Below are positions 9,058 through 16,999 of a stretch of DNA of 64,000 nt, one piece after another. The DNA comes from Dendrophyllia cribrosa (Eukaryota > Cnidaria > Anthozoa > Scleractinia > Dendrophylliidae): the NCBI GenBank assembly GCA_024195265.1, contig JAJLRJ010000006.1, positions 11,550,987 through 11,614,986 of the forward strand. The letters run 5' to 3'. The notes beneath the pieces are model-generated. The model had not been told where the DNA came from. It searched no databases and was given only the letters and a program-made list of their open reading frames with translations. Position numbers and translations under genes: made by a program. The first letter of the stretch is position 1. Each line of letters opens with the position of its first letter.

Positions 9058-9693
9058 TTAGATTATTTCATCAAAATTCTTCTTCACACTTTTATTTTCT
9101 TTGTCCACAAACAGAAATTCATAGGACCCTAATTTATTGAACAAACCAGGGTCTATTAAGTTTTCTTTGGCAATGAGATTCAAATGGTTTTTGGTAGTAG
9201 GAGGGTACAACATCATATGACTGCAGTTTAATCTAAGTTTCTGCGGAATATCATAGTAACTCTGGCTTAAATAAATTGGGCTTATCTTATGGTGGCGTCC
9301 ATCTGTGAAGTTGTTGGCAATTTTATTTTGTGTTTTATCAGGTTCATTAATTAGATCATCAAAAATGACAATTTTACGGTTGTTGTTGGGATATTCTGAA
9401 GTGTCTTTAATATCATCAGATGATCCAATTTCTAATACAGGATAACCAACCTTATCAGATATTTTATTCATCAATGTTTGTAGATCTTGTATTTTTTCCT
9501 GATGATGATTTGGTGTGTATAAATATATCTTATCATAATACATCAGTGGTGTTCTTAACATATGCATAAGAGCATTTGTCTTTCCACATCGACTTTGTCC
9601 TGTAATAATCATTCTAAAATCTTCGTCTAAAAAATTGTTTAATCTTTTTTTTGATTCACCATTTCTATTTGTATCGTAATTTGGAATTTTCAT
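9058..9693 (-). CDS. FtsK/HerA-like genome-packaging ATPase
   Basis: About 211 residues from the ATG at 9693 (an ATG 45 bp further out, 9738, lies in direct repeats and is less likely). Walker A is GQSRCGKT (residues 32-39), Walker B is KIVIFDD (107-113), followed by a sensor-like YLSQSYYDIP (141-150). This is the A32/FtsK-HerA packaging ATPase conserved in Polintons, adintoviruses and many NCLDVs; it pumps genomic DNA into the preformed capsid. Length fits the family. It is transcribed divergently from the virion block. No broken motif seen. Confidence 0.93.
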   Translation of the reverse strand: MKIPNYDTNRNGESKKRLNNFLDEDFRMIITGQSRCGKTNALMHMLRTPLMYYDKIYLYTPNHHQEKIQDLQTLMNKISDKVGYPVLEIGSSDDIKDTSEYPNNNRKIVIFDDLINEPDKTQNKIANNFTDGRHHKISPIYLSQSYYDIPQKLRLNCSHMMLYPPTTKNHLNLIAKENLIDPGLFNKLGSYEFLFVDKENKSVKKNFDEII

Positions 9694-9712
9694 ATACAAA
9701 TATGTTAGATAA

Positions 9713-9797
9713 TAAATATAAGTGTTGTTTTCACACATATTTATAAATATAAGTGTTGTTTTTACACATATTTTTAAAGATAAGTGTCATTTCGACA
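9713..9797. promoter_or_regulatory. Direct-repeat divergent promoter region
   Basis: Three tandem copies of a ~31-bp unit (TAAATATAAGTGTTGTTTT then CACACATATTT; the third is degenerate, TAAAGATAAGTGTCATTTCG). They lie between the leftward ATPase and the rightward capsid block, so they are a candidate bidirectional promoter or operator. Confidence 0.5.
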
Positions 9798-9824
9798 GAT
9801 AAATTATGTAACATATTTTATATA

Positions 9825-9929
9825 ATGAATATTGACAGAATTAAAAAATATGCTGATTCAGAATATGATAGCTATAAAATTGTCAAAGCAGTTAAAAAAT
9901 CAAAAAATCAAAATCAAAAAATGAAATAA
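9825..9929 (+). CDS. Possible 34-residue basic peptide
   Basis: ATG at 9825 after TATTTTATATA opens a 34-codon frame rich in Lys (11 of 34), ending NQNQKMK. It heads the rightward block 29 bp before the coiled-coil protein gene. Basic mini-proteins can act as DNA-condensing core peptides, but this is speculative; at this AT content a short ORF may be chance. Confidence 0.35.
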   Translation: MNIDRIKKYADSEYDSYKIVKAVKKSKNQNQKMK

Positions 9930-9958
9930 AAAATAAGGAAGGAGGGCGTGATATTGTA

Positions 9959-10945
9959 ATGAGTGATTATTTTAAGACATTACGAGAGCCATTGATTGAA
10001 AAACAGAAAAAAACAGATGAGAAACAGGATCAACTAATTGAACAACTACGGGGAAATCAATTAGCTTTAACAAAGGGATTTCAGGATATAATTGAATCGA
10101 ATAGAGACATAATAACATTACAACATGAGCTACCCCAAATAGATTACCAACCAGAACAAAAATCAAGAGAAGATCCAACATATTTGAAGATTGATAACCG
10201 ATTTAATAAAGATGATAAAATTGTTTTAAACAAAAACAATTTGACAAAGCCCTCACAATTATTATCATTGACTCCCCCAAAATTATTGGAAGAAAAGAAA
10301 AAATCTGCCGAATTAGCAATGGAATTGGGCAGAAATAAAAGGGGCAAGAGTAGAGAAGTTAAGGCGGAATATGATAATGAAATAGCCGTTCTTCGAAAAT
10401 ATAGGGATACGATCTCAGACGTATTAAAGTCGTTTGAGTATAGACAAAAAGGTGAGGGTATTCGAATATATAAACAGCCAAAAAGAAATGCTTTCAAAAT
10501 AAATGGTAATCAATATGGTGGCCTTCTTATTGATGTCTCAAAATTGATGAATGAAATGAAGCTGAATGCATATCATGGTGGTAAATTGGTTTATGAAGCT
10601 GATGCTGATAAATCACTCATAAATATGCTAACTAAAAGATATAATCCCAAAACAAACTACAGTCTGAATGCTGTAAAGATTTTTAACGATCTTAATATGC
10701 TCAGTAATATTGGGCCACACAAATCATCTGGTAAGTCTAGAATGATTGGATCAAGTGTTATGTATTATCAAGATCCAAAGCAATTGGCTGATCGCATGAA
10801 AATAATAATTGGTTCAATGGTAGCTGGAAACAATAGTCCAGTGTTGCGAAATGACTTATCACAAATCAATGATGAATTATTGAAAATAGGGGCTATTGAC
10901 AGAACAATGCATGAGAAATTATACAATAAATATATAAGCATATAA
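9959..10945 (+). CDS. Coiled-coil putative virion core protein
   Basis: 328 residues. Residues ~1-55 form a heptad-like, Gln/Lys-rich coiled coil; ~110-150 is a second basic helix. The C-terminal half contains GNQYGGLLIDVSKLMNEM and a SLNAVKIFNDLNMLS stretch followed by a helical tail. Proteins of this layout are common but unnamed in invertebrate Polintons. QYGG-L and YHGG-K sites resemble adenain-type cleavage motifs, which suggests virion maturation processing. It ends four bases before the penton gene, implying co-transcription. Function inferred by position only. Confidence 0.75.
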   Translation: MSDYFKTLREPLIEKQKKTDEKQDQLIEQLRGNQLALTKGFQDIIESNRDIITLQHELPQIDYQPEQKSREDPTYLKIDNRFNKDDKIVLNKNNLTKPSQLLSLTPPKLLEEKKKSAELAMELGRNKRGKSREVKAEYDNEIAVLRKYRDTISDVLKSFEYRQKGEGIRIYKQPKRNAFKINGNQYGGLLIDVSKLMNEMKLNAYHGGKLVYEADADKSLINMLTKRYNPKTNYSLNAVKIFNDLNMLSNIGPHKSSGKSRMIGSSVMYYQDPKQLADRMKIIIGSMVAGNNSPVLRNDLSQINDELLKIGAIDRTMHEKLYNKYISI

Positions 10946-10949
10946 TATA

Positions 10950-11711
10950 ATGGATGTAAATAGAGTTTTAGTTTTCAAATCAATAGATGCTAAAAAACAA
11001 AACCAAAATAATAAACCAGGTAATTTCACTACAAAGTTCATTCCTGAATTAATTTTAGATGACAACAAACAATACTATATGGCATTAGATCATCTCAGTA
11101 TGACTGCAAGTTGGCATAACATACGACCAGAATATTATAACAACCAATTAAAGATCTCAAAAAACAAAGGCACTTCTTGGCAAACAATAACATTCCCACC
11201 AGGTATTTATGACTATGATGATATAAATCAATATATTCACAATGAAATTGGAAAACTCATGCAAAAGGAGACTTATGGAATTGATATATTATTTGACCTT
11301 ACAACATATAAGGTTTTCATAAAGTTGGATGAAAACTATTGGATTGATTTCAAGAATAACGGAAACTTTGCAGATTTGCTGGGTTTCGATAAAACAGGGA
11401 TATTGAAAGTGAGTTCTTATGGACCCCAATTTCCTAATATCAGCAACAGTATTGATAACTTATACATAAGAACTTCTCTACTAAGTAATTCAATCGTTTC
11501 AGGAAGGTTATCAGACGTGCTTTTTACCTTCTCAACGAATACAAAAACAAGATCTCTACCATTTGAAATACAACCAATGAATTATCTTTGGAATAAAATA
11601 AATACAAAAGTACTATCTGAAGTTACTTTTTATATCACAGACGACGAAAACAGGGAGGTTGACTTAAATGGAATTGATATATCTTTAACCGTTGTGATAA
11701 AAGAAGCTTAA
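10950..11711 (+). CDS. Minor capsid protein (penton, single jelly-roll)
   Basis: 253 residues. The N-terminal NFTTKFIPELILDDNKQYYM followed by ALDHLSM, then IYDYDDINQYIHNEI and ADLLGFD, match the pattern of Polinton/adintovirus penton-type proteins, which form the pentameric vertices. Composition is beta-rich without membrane segments. It starts four bases after the preceding stop and is followed by the small amphipathic protein and the major capsid protein, the usual Polinton cluster. Start at 10950 follows ATATAATATA. Confidence 0.85.
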   Translation: MDVNRVLVFKSIDAKKQNQNNKPGNFTTKFIPELILDDNKQYYMALDHLSMTASWHNIRPEYYNNQLKISKNKGTSWQTITFPPGIYDYDDINQYIHNEIGKLMQKETYGIDILFDLTTYKVFIKLDENYWIDFKNNGNFADLLGFDKTGILKVSSYGPQFPNISNSIDNLYIRTSLLSNSIVSGRLSDVLFTFSTNTKTRSLPFEIQPMNYLWNKINTKVLSEVTFYITDDENREVDLNGIDISLTVVIKEA

Positions 11712-11733
11712 TTTATATACACTCACTATATAG

Positions 11734-12105
11734 ATGGAACGAAGAGAAAGAGATCCAGATACTGGAGATTACATTATTCAAGGTGAAGGAATATTTGATG
11801 TTTTCAAAAATGTTGGAAGTAAGATAGCTTCAAAACTTGCAAGCAAAACAGCTAAACAACTTGCTAAAAAGGGTGCTGAAAAGTTGATAGAAAAGGGGTC
11901 GGAAAAAATAGGTGAAAAAACAGGTCAGCTTATTGGTGACAAAATTTACAATAAATTTAGTGATAAAACAAACGAGCCAAAAATAACGAATGAAACAAAA
12001 GGTGATGAAATAATCAAACTTTTACAAAAAGAAAATGAGCAACAGGCTCAAGATACTGACAAATATCAATATATTAAAGATATTTATAATGATTTACTAT
12101 TATAA
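11734..12105 (+). CDS. Small amphipathic capsid-associated protein (pVI-like)
   Basis: 123 residues. After a short acidic head comes IIQGEGIF, which fits the adenovirus-protease motif IxGx-G. The next ~60 residues (DVFKNVGSKIASKLASKTAK...) form a repetitive Lys/Ala amphipathic helix, like membrane-lytic peptides. The tail is a charged coiled coil. Adenovirus pVI has the same plan: a cleavable head releasing a membrane-active helix. I infer an endosome-disruption or capsid-linker role. It lies between penton and major capsid genes with gaps of 22 and 28 bp. Confidence 0.7.
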   Translation: MERRERDPDTGDYIIQGEGIFDVFKNVGSKIASKLASKTAKQLAKKGAEKLIEKGSEKIGEKTGQLIGDKIYNKFSDKTNEPKITNETKGDEIIKLLQKENEQQAQDTDKYQYIKDIYNDLLL

Positions 12106-12133
12106 TGATTTTTTATCTAAACTAATAATATAT

Positions 12134-13444
12134 ATGAACGGAAATTTTCGAAGTCCAGAATTTGTTAAAAGATATGAATATGCATATTATGATTTACAAA
12201 CACTTTTGAATGCTAATATTGGGGCAAATAATCGACAAACAAAAGATAATTACATGTTTGTAATAGATAATAGCTCAGAGGCTAACCCAATAGACTGGTA
12301 TAATGCATATATTGAAGTCAATTTCAAGCTTCTTCAGTTAGATCAAGATCAAGATGGAGCTGGTATCGGCGCCGGAGTGGGAAATGGAAATTTATTTTGT
12401 ACAACAACAAACGGTAACACCTTCATCAGAGAAATACAAGTTGAATGTAATGGTATAAGTGTATATAACAACACAAAAGCCAATGAATCATCGAATGTTC
12501 TATCACTTTTAAAATACACTAAAGAATATGCCAATACAGTTGCTAAAGACAATTTCTTTTATTTAGATACTTCGACTGGAACAGCTGAGCCTAGAACAGT
12601 TCAAGCATTGTACAACCAAGGATTCGCGACGCGAAAAATTCTTACAGACGCAGGCAGTGAGAACAAAATATCTATCCCATTGAATATATATTCGTATTTT
12701 GCTGCATTCAAAAAGAATCTTCATCCAAATATAAAAATGAACATTTTAATCCGATTGGAAAATGATAACAATATTATATTTCGTAGCAATGCTGCTCCTG
12801 ATTCAAAAGTTTTGATGACTAAATTCAGATTATGGTGCCCTAAACTTATTTTCAATGGTAGTGGTATGCGTCAATATCTGGAAAACTATCTGAAACCAAA
12901 AACTTGGATATACTTGAGAGAGCATTATGAAATAAATCAAACTGCGGCTGTGAGTTCATTTTTCAGAATTAGTACAGGTATAAGAAGACCAAGACATGTT
13001 TTTCTATGGGTGAATCCAACAGCTTCATATAATAATCAAGAAGCTAATATATTTACATTCAAGACATTCAGTATAGGTGCAAATAACAGAGTTTTCAGTA
13101 AAGCTCAGCTTGAAATGAATAATAGCATATATTATCCTCAACTTGAATTGTCAGCTAATGAAGAGAGTAGATTATACAGAACACTTATGAGCTATAGTTC
13201 TGCTTACAATGACTTTCTTAGTGGGTCATTAATTGATAGAAGTAATTTCAGAAATTTGTTTGGAATGATTTATTTCGACCTAAGAAATCAAGAGGAAGAC
13301 ACAAAAGATTCTGTTGTATCATTAACTTTTCGATATGAACTTAATGGTGTAAATGCAACTAACTATACTTTGAATGCTCTTGTTCTTCATGAAAAAGAGA
13401 TCGAATTATACACAAGCAGTGGTAAACTACTTATTAAAGCATAA
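12134..13444 (+). CDS. Major capsid protein (double jelly-roll)
   Basis: 436 residues from ATG 12134 (MNGNFRSPEFVKRYEYAYYD); the frame is open 33 codons upstream, but that stretch overlaps the previous gene and is poor in family features. Recognisable features are NPIDWYNAYIEV early, a central KNLHPNIKMNILIRLENDNN and RTLMSYSSAYNDFLSGSLID near the C-terminus. These match the Polinton/adintovirus double-jelly-roll MCP, which forms the pseudo-hexameric capsomers. Length fits the family. The frame is intact. A ~90-bp AT-rich gap with TATATACAAAATATG precedes the next gene. Confidence 0.9.
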   Translation: MNGNFRSPEFVKRYEYAYYDLQTLLNANIGANNRQTKDNYMFVIDNSSEANPIDWYNAYIEVNFKLLQLDQDQDGAGIGAGVGNGNLFCTTTNGNTFIREIQVECNGISVYNNTKANESSNVLSLLKYTKEYANTVAKDNFFYLDTSTGTAEPRTVQALYNQGFATRKILTDAGSENKISIPLNIYSYFAAFKKNLHPNIKMNILIRLENDNNIIFRSNAAPDSKVLMTKFRLWCPKLIFNGSGMRQYLENYLKPKTWIYLREHYEINQTAAVSSFFRISTGIRRPRHVFLWVNPTASYNNQEANIFTFKTFSIGANNRVFSKAQLEMNNSIYYPQLELSANEESRLYRTLMSYSSAYNDFLSGSLIDRSNFRNLFGMIYFDLRNQEEDTKDSVVSLTFRYELNGVNATNYTLNALVLHEKEIELYTSSGKLLIKA

Positions 13445-13533
13445 ATTAATTATGTTGTTACAATATTTATAGTTTTTCAATTAAACATGTTTTGTAATTA
13501 TCAAAATTATATAACATATATTATATACAAAAT

Positions 13534-14370
13534 ATGACAACTTATTATGAATATGGTGTGAAATTATCTCAAGGACAAAAACAAAAATTAGCAAAAGCAT
13601 ATGAAACAAATTCACCAATAACAATTCGATTAGCTAAAAATGAGTTGATGGGAAGCGATGGACTGAATTTAACTAAAACACAGATAAATAAAATCAAAAA
13701 AGCGATAAAAAATGGAGTTGGTGTAGATATCAAGATTTCAAAAACACAGATTAGAAAATCAGTTAAATATGGCGGTTCTTTATGGTCTAGTTTAATTTCA
13801 CTTGGGACAAAAATGCTTCCAATGGCCACCAAATTAGCATCAAAAGCGGTACCAGCTTTAGCTACTGGGGCTTTATCTGCTCTCGGATCTTTGGGAATAG
13901 ATAAAATTTTTGGAAAAGGTATTCAATCTGGTGGTTTCTTAATACCAGATTCAAAAATACAGCAATTGATTAAGTATAAACACCTTTTAACTAAAAAACA
14001 AAAACAAGACATTTTAGCTGCTATTCAAAATGGAGGACAAGTATTCATTCAACCATCACAAAAGCAAAGAGGTGGTTTTTTGGGGACGCTCCTAGCATCT
14101 ATTGGTATTCCAATGTTGTTGAATGCATTAACAGGAAAGGGTTTAAGTGTACCAAAAAAGAAAGCATCTGGATTAACAGTTTCACCTAAACCTGGAATGA
14201 TGATGCCTTATTATCCGCCACCATTTTATGGAAACTGGCCCTCAAATACTATAGGTATGGGAGCAAAAAAAAAAGTCAAAACAAAAACAAAAAAGGGAGA
14301 GGGCCTATTACTAGGCAAAAACAGTCCCTTTACAAAGTTAGGAATACCAATTCTAGGAGATATCCTGTAA
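13534..14370 (+). CDS. Hydrophobic, cleavage-site-rich capsid protein (pX/pVI-like)
   Basis: 278 residues. Residues 1-75 form a repeated, basic LSQGQKQKLAKA/LTKTQINKIKKA motif; then hydrophobic Gly/Ala/Leu stretches alternate with KYGG-S, QSGG-F, QRGG-F and KGEG-L sites resembling adenain targets. The tail LLLGKNSPFTKLGIPILGDI is of a type seen in Polinton proteins of this position. I infer a processed membrane-active or minor capsid protein. Its 3' part contains an A10 run (14265-14274) and an in-frame A_AAA_AAG heptamer (14289-14295); the protease frame opens in -1 at 14190 and overlaps the last ~180 bases. Confidence 0.75.
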   Translation: MTTYYEYGVKLSQGQKQKLAKAYETNSPITIRLAKNELMGSDGLNLTKTQINKIKKAIKNGVGVDIKISKTQIRKSVKYGGSLWSSLISLGTKMLPMATKLASKAVPALATGALSALGSLGIDKIFGKGIQSGGFLIPDSKIQQLIKYKHLLTKKQKQDILAAIQNGGQVFIQPSQKQRGGFLGTLLASIGIPMLLNALTGKGLSVPKKKASGLTVSPKPGMMMPYYPPPFYGNWPSNTIGMGAKKKVKTKTKKGEGLLLGKNSPFTKLGIPILGDIL

Positions 14371-14831
14371 AACCAAAGTTCAGAGATATTCCTCTTTCAA
14401 ATATCGATTTATTAAAATGGATTAAATATTTAAAAATAACCAATTTTAATGGTATTTATTCGAGAGATAGTTTGGATCATATCCACAAAATAGGATCTTG
14501 TATCATTAATCTTGATGATAAAATAGGTCCTGGTACACATTGGGTAGCACATTATAATAATATGAATGATAAGACTATATATTACTTTGATAGTTTTTCG
14601 TTACCTCCACCACAGAAATTGGTTGATTATGCTAAAAAATTGAAATTGAAGTTTATATACAATTATGGTTATCCTATCCAGGATATCAAATCAGTTAGAT
14701 GTGGATATTATTGTTTATATTTTTTGGATAACATTTATAAAAAATCATTTTATGATTGTATAAAAGTATTCAAATTAAATAACCAACAGTATAATGAACG
14801 ATTTATTGAAAACTATTTCAAAAATATCTAA
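14190..14831 (+). CDS. Adenain-like cysteine protease, no ATG (-1 frame)
   Basis: The frame opens after a stop at 14187-14189 and contains no ATG anywhere before the catalytic region. Family-like sequence starts at about 14379 (PLSNIDLLKW) and continues with IYSRDS, GTHW (His), YYFDSF (Asp), a Gln in YPIQD and CGYYCLYF (Cys). This is the adenovirus-type/Ulp1-fold protease that matures virion proteins in Polintons. The reading frame is -1 relative to the upstream capsid gene, which has A_AAA_AAG in frame at 14289-14295. So it is either expressed by frameshifting or by a non-AUG start (TTG 14472 would omit family-conserved sequence), or it has lost its start. The catalytic residues are intact. 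Confidence 0.85.
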   Translation, partial: TWNDDALLSATILWKLALKYYRYGSKKKSQNKNKKGRGPITRQKQSLYKVRNTNSRRYPVKPKFRDIPLSNIDLLKWIKYLKITNFNGIYSRDSLDHIHKIGSCIINLDDKIGPGTHWVAHYNNMNDKTIYYFDSFSLPPPQKLVDYAKKLKLKFIYNYGYPIQDIKSVRCGYYCLYFLDNIYKKSFYDCIKVFKLNNQQYNERFIENYFKNI

Positions 14832-14844
14832 TTATATTATATAA

Positions 14845-15009
14845 ATGGTAAAAAGTTATTGTGTAAAACAGAAGAAGCAAACAGAATCTGTACCAGGTAC
14901 TGAAAAATATGTTAAAACTAAAAATAATCGTCTTGTGTTAAAATCTCAATGTAGTGAATGTGGGGCTCCTAAGACACGTTTTGTATCCAATAAAAAAAAA
15001 TTAAACTAA
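14845..15009 (+). CDS. DUF5679-like small protein
   Basis: 54 residues, ATG at 14845 after ATTATATAA. It starts VKSYCVKQKKQTE and has a C-terminal QCSECGAPKTRF. This matches the small DUF5679-type proteins of giant viruses and Polintons, which normally carry two CxxC pairs; here the second Cys of the first pair is Gln (CVKQ), so zinc binding may be weakened. Thirteen bases separate it from the protease stop and 14 from the PLA2 start. Function unknown. Confidence 0.7.
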   Translation: MVKSYCVKQKKQTESVPGTEKYVKTKNNRLVLKSQCSECGAPKTRFVSNKKKLN

Positions 15010-15023
15010 ATAGCCAGTCAGAG

Positions 15024-15641
15024 ATGGCTGGCGGATTTTTAGATATTACTGGTTCTCATACTCTTGGTGAAATTGCAGCTAAAAGTGCTTTAAAAGGTTT
15101 GTATAATTTAGGTAGAATCGGAGCATCAAAAGCAATCAAATCTGATTTTGCAAAACAAAAGATTAAAGGAATGGCTGATACATATTTGGATCAAGCATTA
15201 GATAGTTTTACTGGTGATATAAGCCGAAAACTGGACCCTCTTCATGGTGGTGCTGTTGATATTCATAAGGCTATCGGTAAATTACCAAAACCTAAAGGCG
15301 GTTGGACATTACCCGGTCATAAATATACTGGGCCTTATAATGATTTAGAGAGTCAAGTGAAATATGACCCAACAACTGGCCAAATATTAGAAATATATGA
15401 CCAACCTACAGGAAGAACGGATGCCATTGCCATGCAGCACGATGTTGATTATAGTGTTTGTAAAGACGACAGAAAGTGCAAGAATAGAGCAGACAGAAAA
15501 ATGGTCAAAGCTTTAGATGAAGTACCATATGATGAGAGACAATGGGGTCATTGGTTGGCTAGAAACACGATTGATATAAAACAGAAATTAGGCCTTGGTG
15601 TTAAACAAAAAAGGAAGCCAAAAAACGGAAAGCGGCGTTGA
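15024..15641 (+). CDS. Parvovirus-type phospholipase A2 capsid protein
   Basis: 205 residues. The central domain has the parvoviral PLA2 signature: LPGHKYTGPYN (calcium loop, about 96-106) and MQHDVDY (catalytic His-Asp, 137-143), followed by the helix CKDDRKCKNRADRKMVKAL. In parvoviruses and Polintons this domain helps the virion breach the endosomal membrane. Adenain-like sites MAGG-F at residues 1-5 and LHGG-A at 73-77 suggest processing. The Lys/Arg-rich tail contains the in-frame heptamer A_AAA_AAC (15620-15626) 12 bases before the stop; the integrase follows in the -1 frame. Confidence 0.88.
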   Translation: MAGGFLDITGSHTLGEIAAKSALKGLYNLGRIGASKAIKSDFAKQKIKGMADTYLDQALDSFTGDISRKLDPLHGGAVDIHKAIGKLPKPKGGWTLPGHKYTGPYNDLESQVKYDPTTGQILEIYDQPTGRTDAIAMQHDVDYSVCKDDRKCKNRADRKMVKALDEVPYDERQWGHWLARNTIDIKQKLGLGVKQKRKPKNGKRR

Positions 15642-15662
15642 GTAAAAATGATTGGGCTCAAC
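15620..15662 (+). promoter_or_regulatory. Candidate -1 ribosomal frameshift site, PLA2 to integrase
   Basis: The PLA2 frame reads CCA AAA AAC GGA, so A_AAA_AAC is in the correct phase; this heptamer is a known retroviral slippery sequence. Ten bases downstream, GTTGAG (15637-15642) can pair with CTCAAC (15657-15662), a weak 6-bp stem. The PLA2 stop is at 15639-15641. The integrase frame is -1 and has no ATG before its catalytic domain. Confidence 0.6.
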
Positions 15663-16585
15663 AATTAGCCGATGAATTACATAAGCCAATCAAACGAAAA
15701 TTTAAAACAAGAAGAGTTATTGTTAATGGAATAGATGATATTTGGAGCGCTGACCTTGTAGAAATGCAGAAGTTTTCAAAATGGAATAAAGGATATAGAT
15801 ATTTGTTAAACATCATTGATGTGTTTTCAAAATTTGCTTGGAGCATTCCCATTAAAAATAAAACCGGTAATACAATTACTGAATCATTTGATGATGTTAT
15901 TAAAAAGTATAAAAGAAAACCGAAATATTTATGGGTAGATCAAGGATCTGAATTCTATAATAAAACTTTCAAAGACTGGCTAAAGAAAAATAATATTGAG
16001 ATGTATTCTACTTTCAATGAAGGTAAAGCTGTTGTTATTGAGAGATTTAACAGAACATTAAAATCTAAAATGTGGAAACAATTTACAGCTCAAAATACAA
16101 CACAATATTTAGACATGTTACCAAAACTATTAAATGAATACAACAGTACAAAGCATTCAAGCATCAAAATGAAACCGGCAGAAGTAAATAAAAAGAACGA
16201 GGGAAGTGTATATCTCACTTTATATGGTGATATGGAACCATCATCATCAAAAGTAAAATTCAAAGTTGGTGATAAGGTTAGAATTTCAAAGTATAAAAGA
16301 AAGGTATTTGATAAAGGATATACAAGTAATTGGACTGAAGAGGTATTCACAGTTGATAAAATCCAATACACAAACCCTATTACATATAAGTTAAAGGATC
16401 TTAATAATGAATCAATAGAAGGGTCATTTTATGAACCTGAATTACAATTAGCAAAACAGGATGTATTCAGAATTGGCAAAGTCATTAGGAGGGATTACAA
16501 GAAAAAACAAGCTTTGGTATCATGGTCTGGTTATCCAAAAGAATTTAATTCATGGATACCGTTAAAAGATGTCAAAAATATATAA
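15638..16585 (+). CDS. Retroviral-type integrase with C-terminal chromodomain
   Basis: Counting from the TTG at 15638, the rve/DDE domain shows WSADLVEM (Asp39), YLWVDQGSEF (Asp101) and VIERFNRT (Glu135), followed by PAEVN, an SH3-like region and a chromodomain ending ALVSWSGYPKEFNSWIPL. This is the Polinton integrase that inserts the element and creates the 6-bp duplication; the chromodomain may steer it to marked chromatin. The first in-frame ATG lies inside the catalytic domain (LVEM), so translation needs either frameshifting from the PLA2 gene or a non-AUG start. The zinc-binding HHCC region typical of N-termini is not evident. Confidence 0.93.
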   Translation: MSKNDWAQQLADELHKPIKRKFKTRRVIVNGIDDIWSADLVEMQKFSKWNKGYRYLLNIIDVFSKFAWSIPIKNKTGNTITESFDDVIKKYKRKPKYLWVDQGSEFYNKTFKDWLKKNNIEMYSTFNEGKAVVIERFNRTLKSKMWKQFTAQNTTQYLDMLPKLLNEYNSTKHSSIKMKPAEVNKKNEGSVYLTLYGDMEPSSSKVKFKVGDKVRISKYKRKVFDKGYTSNWTEEVFTVDKIQYTNPITYKLKDLNNESIEGSFYEPELQLAKQDVFRIGKVIRRDYKKKQALVSWSGYPKEFNSWIPLKDVKNI

Positions 16586-16599
16586 TGTTTATATATATC

Positions 16600-16908
16600 A
16601 TGAGTGGTATTAAGAATTATATTGAAAAAATAAATGTTCAAATTAATGAATGTGAAGATGAATCAGACAATCTTCGTGATAAAATATACGATAATGAGCG
16701 TAGATTGGATATGTTACAATATAAAAAGAAATTATTGAAACTTTATCATAAAAAAATACATGAAATGGATGAAGATATAACATTGAAACAGTTATTGAAT
16801 ATTATCTGCAATGAGATAGAAAACAATAAATACGATGAGGAATGTAATGTGTTGAAACAAACAAAAGTTGATAATATAGCTGAATTGAAAACTGAAATGA
16901 ATATCTGA
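16600..16908 (+). CDS. Small coiled-coil protein, unknown
   Basis: 102 residues from ATG 16600 (after TATATATATC); the frame extends 16 codons upstream into the integrase tail. It is acidic/basic mixed and almost wholly helical with heptads (YIEKINVQINECEDESDNL). No recognised family. It is immediately downstream of the integrase and may be a small structural or regulatory protein. Confidence 0.6.
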   Translation: MSGIKNYIEKINVQINECEDESDNLRDKIYDNERRLDMLQYKKKLLKLYHKKIHEMDEDITLKQLLNIICNEIENNKYDEECNVLKQTKVDNIAELKTEMNI

Positions 16909-16958
16909 ATATAGTTTAAAAGATTCATAACTGGATCATTTGAATTCTCAACCATATT

Positions 16959-16971
16959 TAAACGCATATAA
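16959..16971 (+). promoter_or_regulatory. AAACGCA-box promoter, copy 1
   Basis: TTAAACGCATATAAAGAT about 40 bp upstream of the ATG at 17000. Together with 17311-17320 and 17651-17668 it defines a shared AAACGCAcTA.AAA..A box. A matching TGGATCA(C/T)TT.AATTCT word lies ~25 bp further upstream at the first two genes. Confidence 0.5.
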
Positions 16972-16999
16972 AGATAAAATAATATATAGTAATAATATA

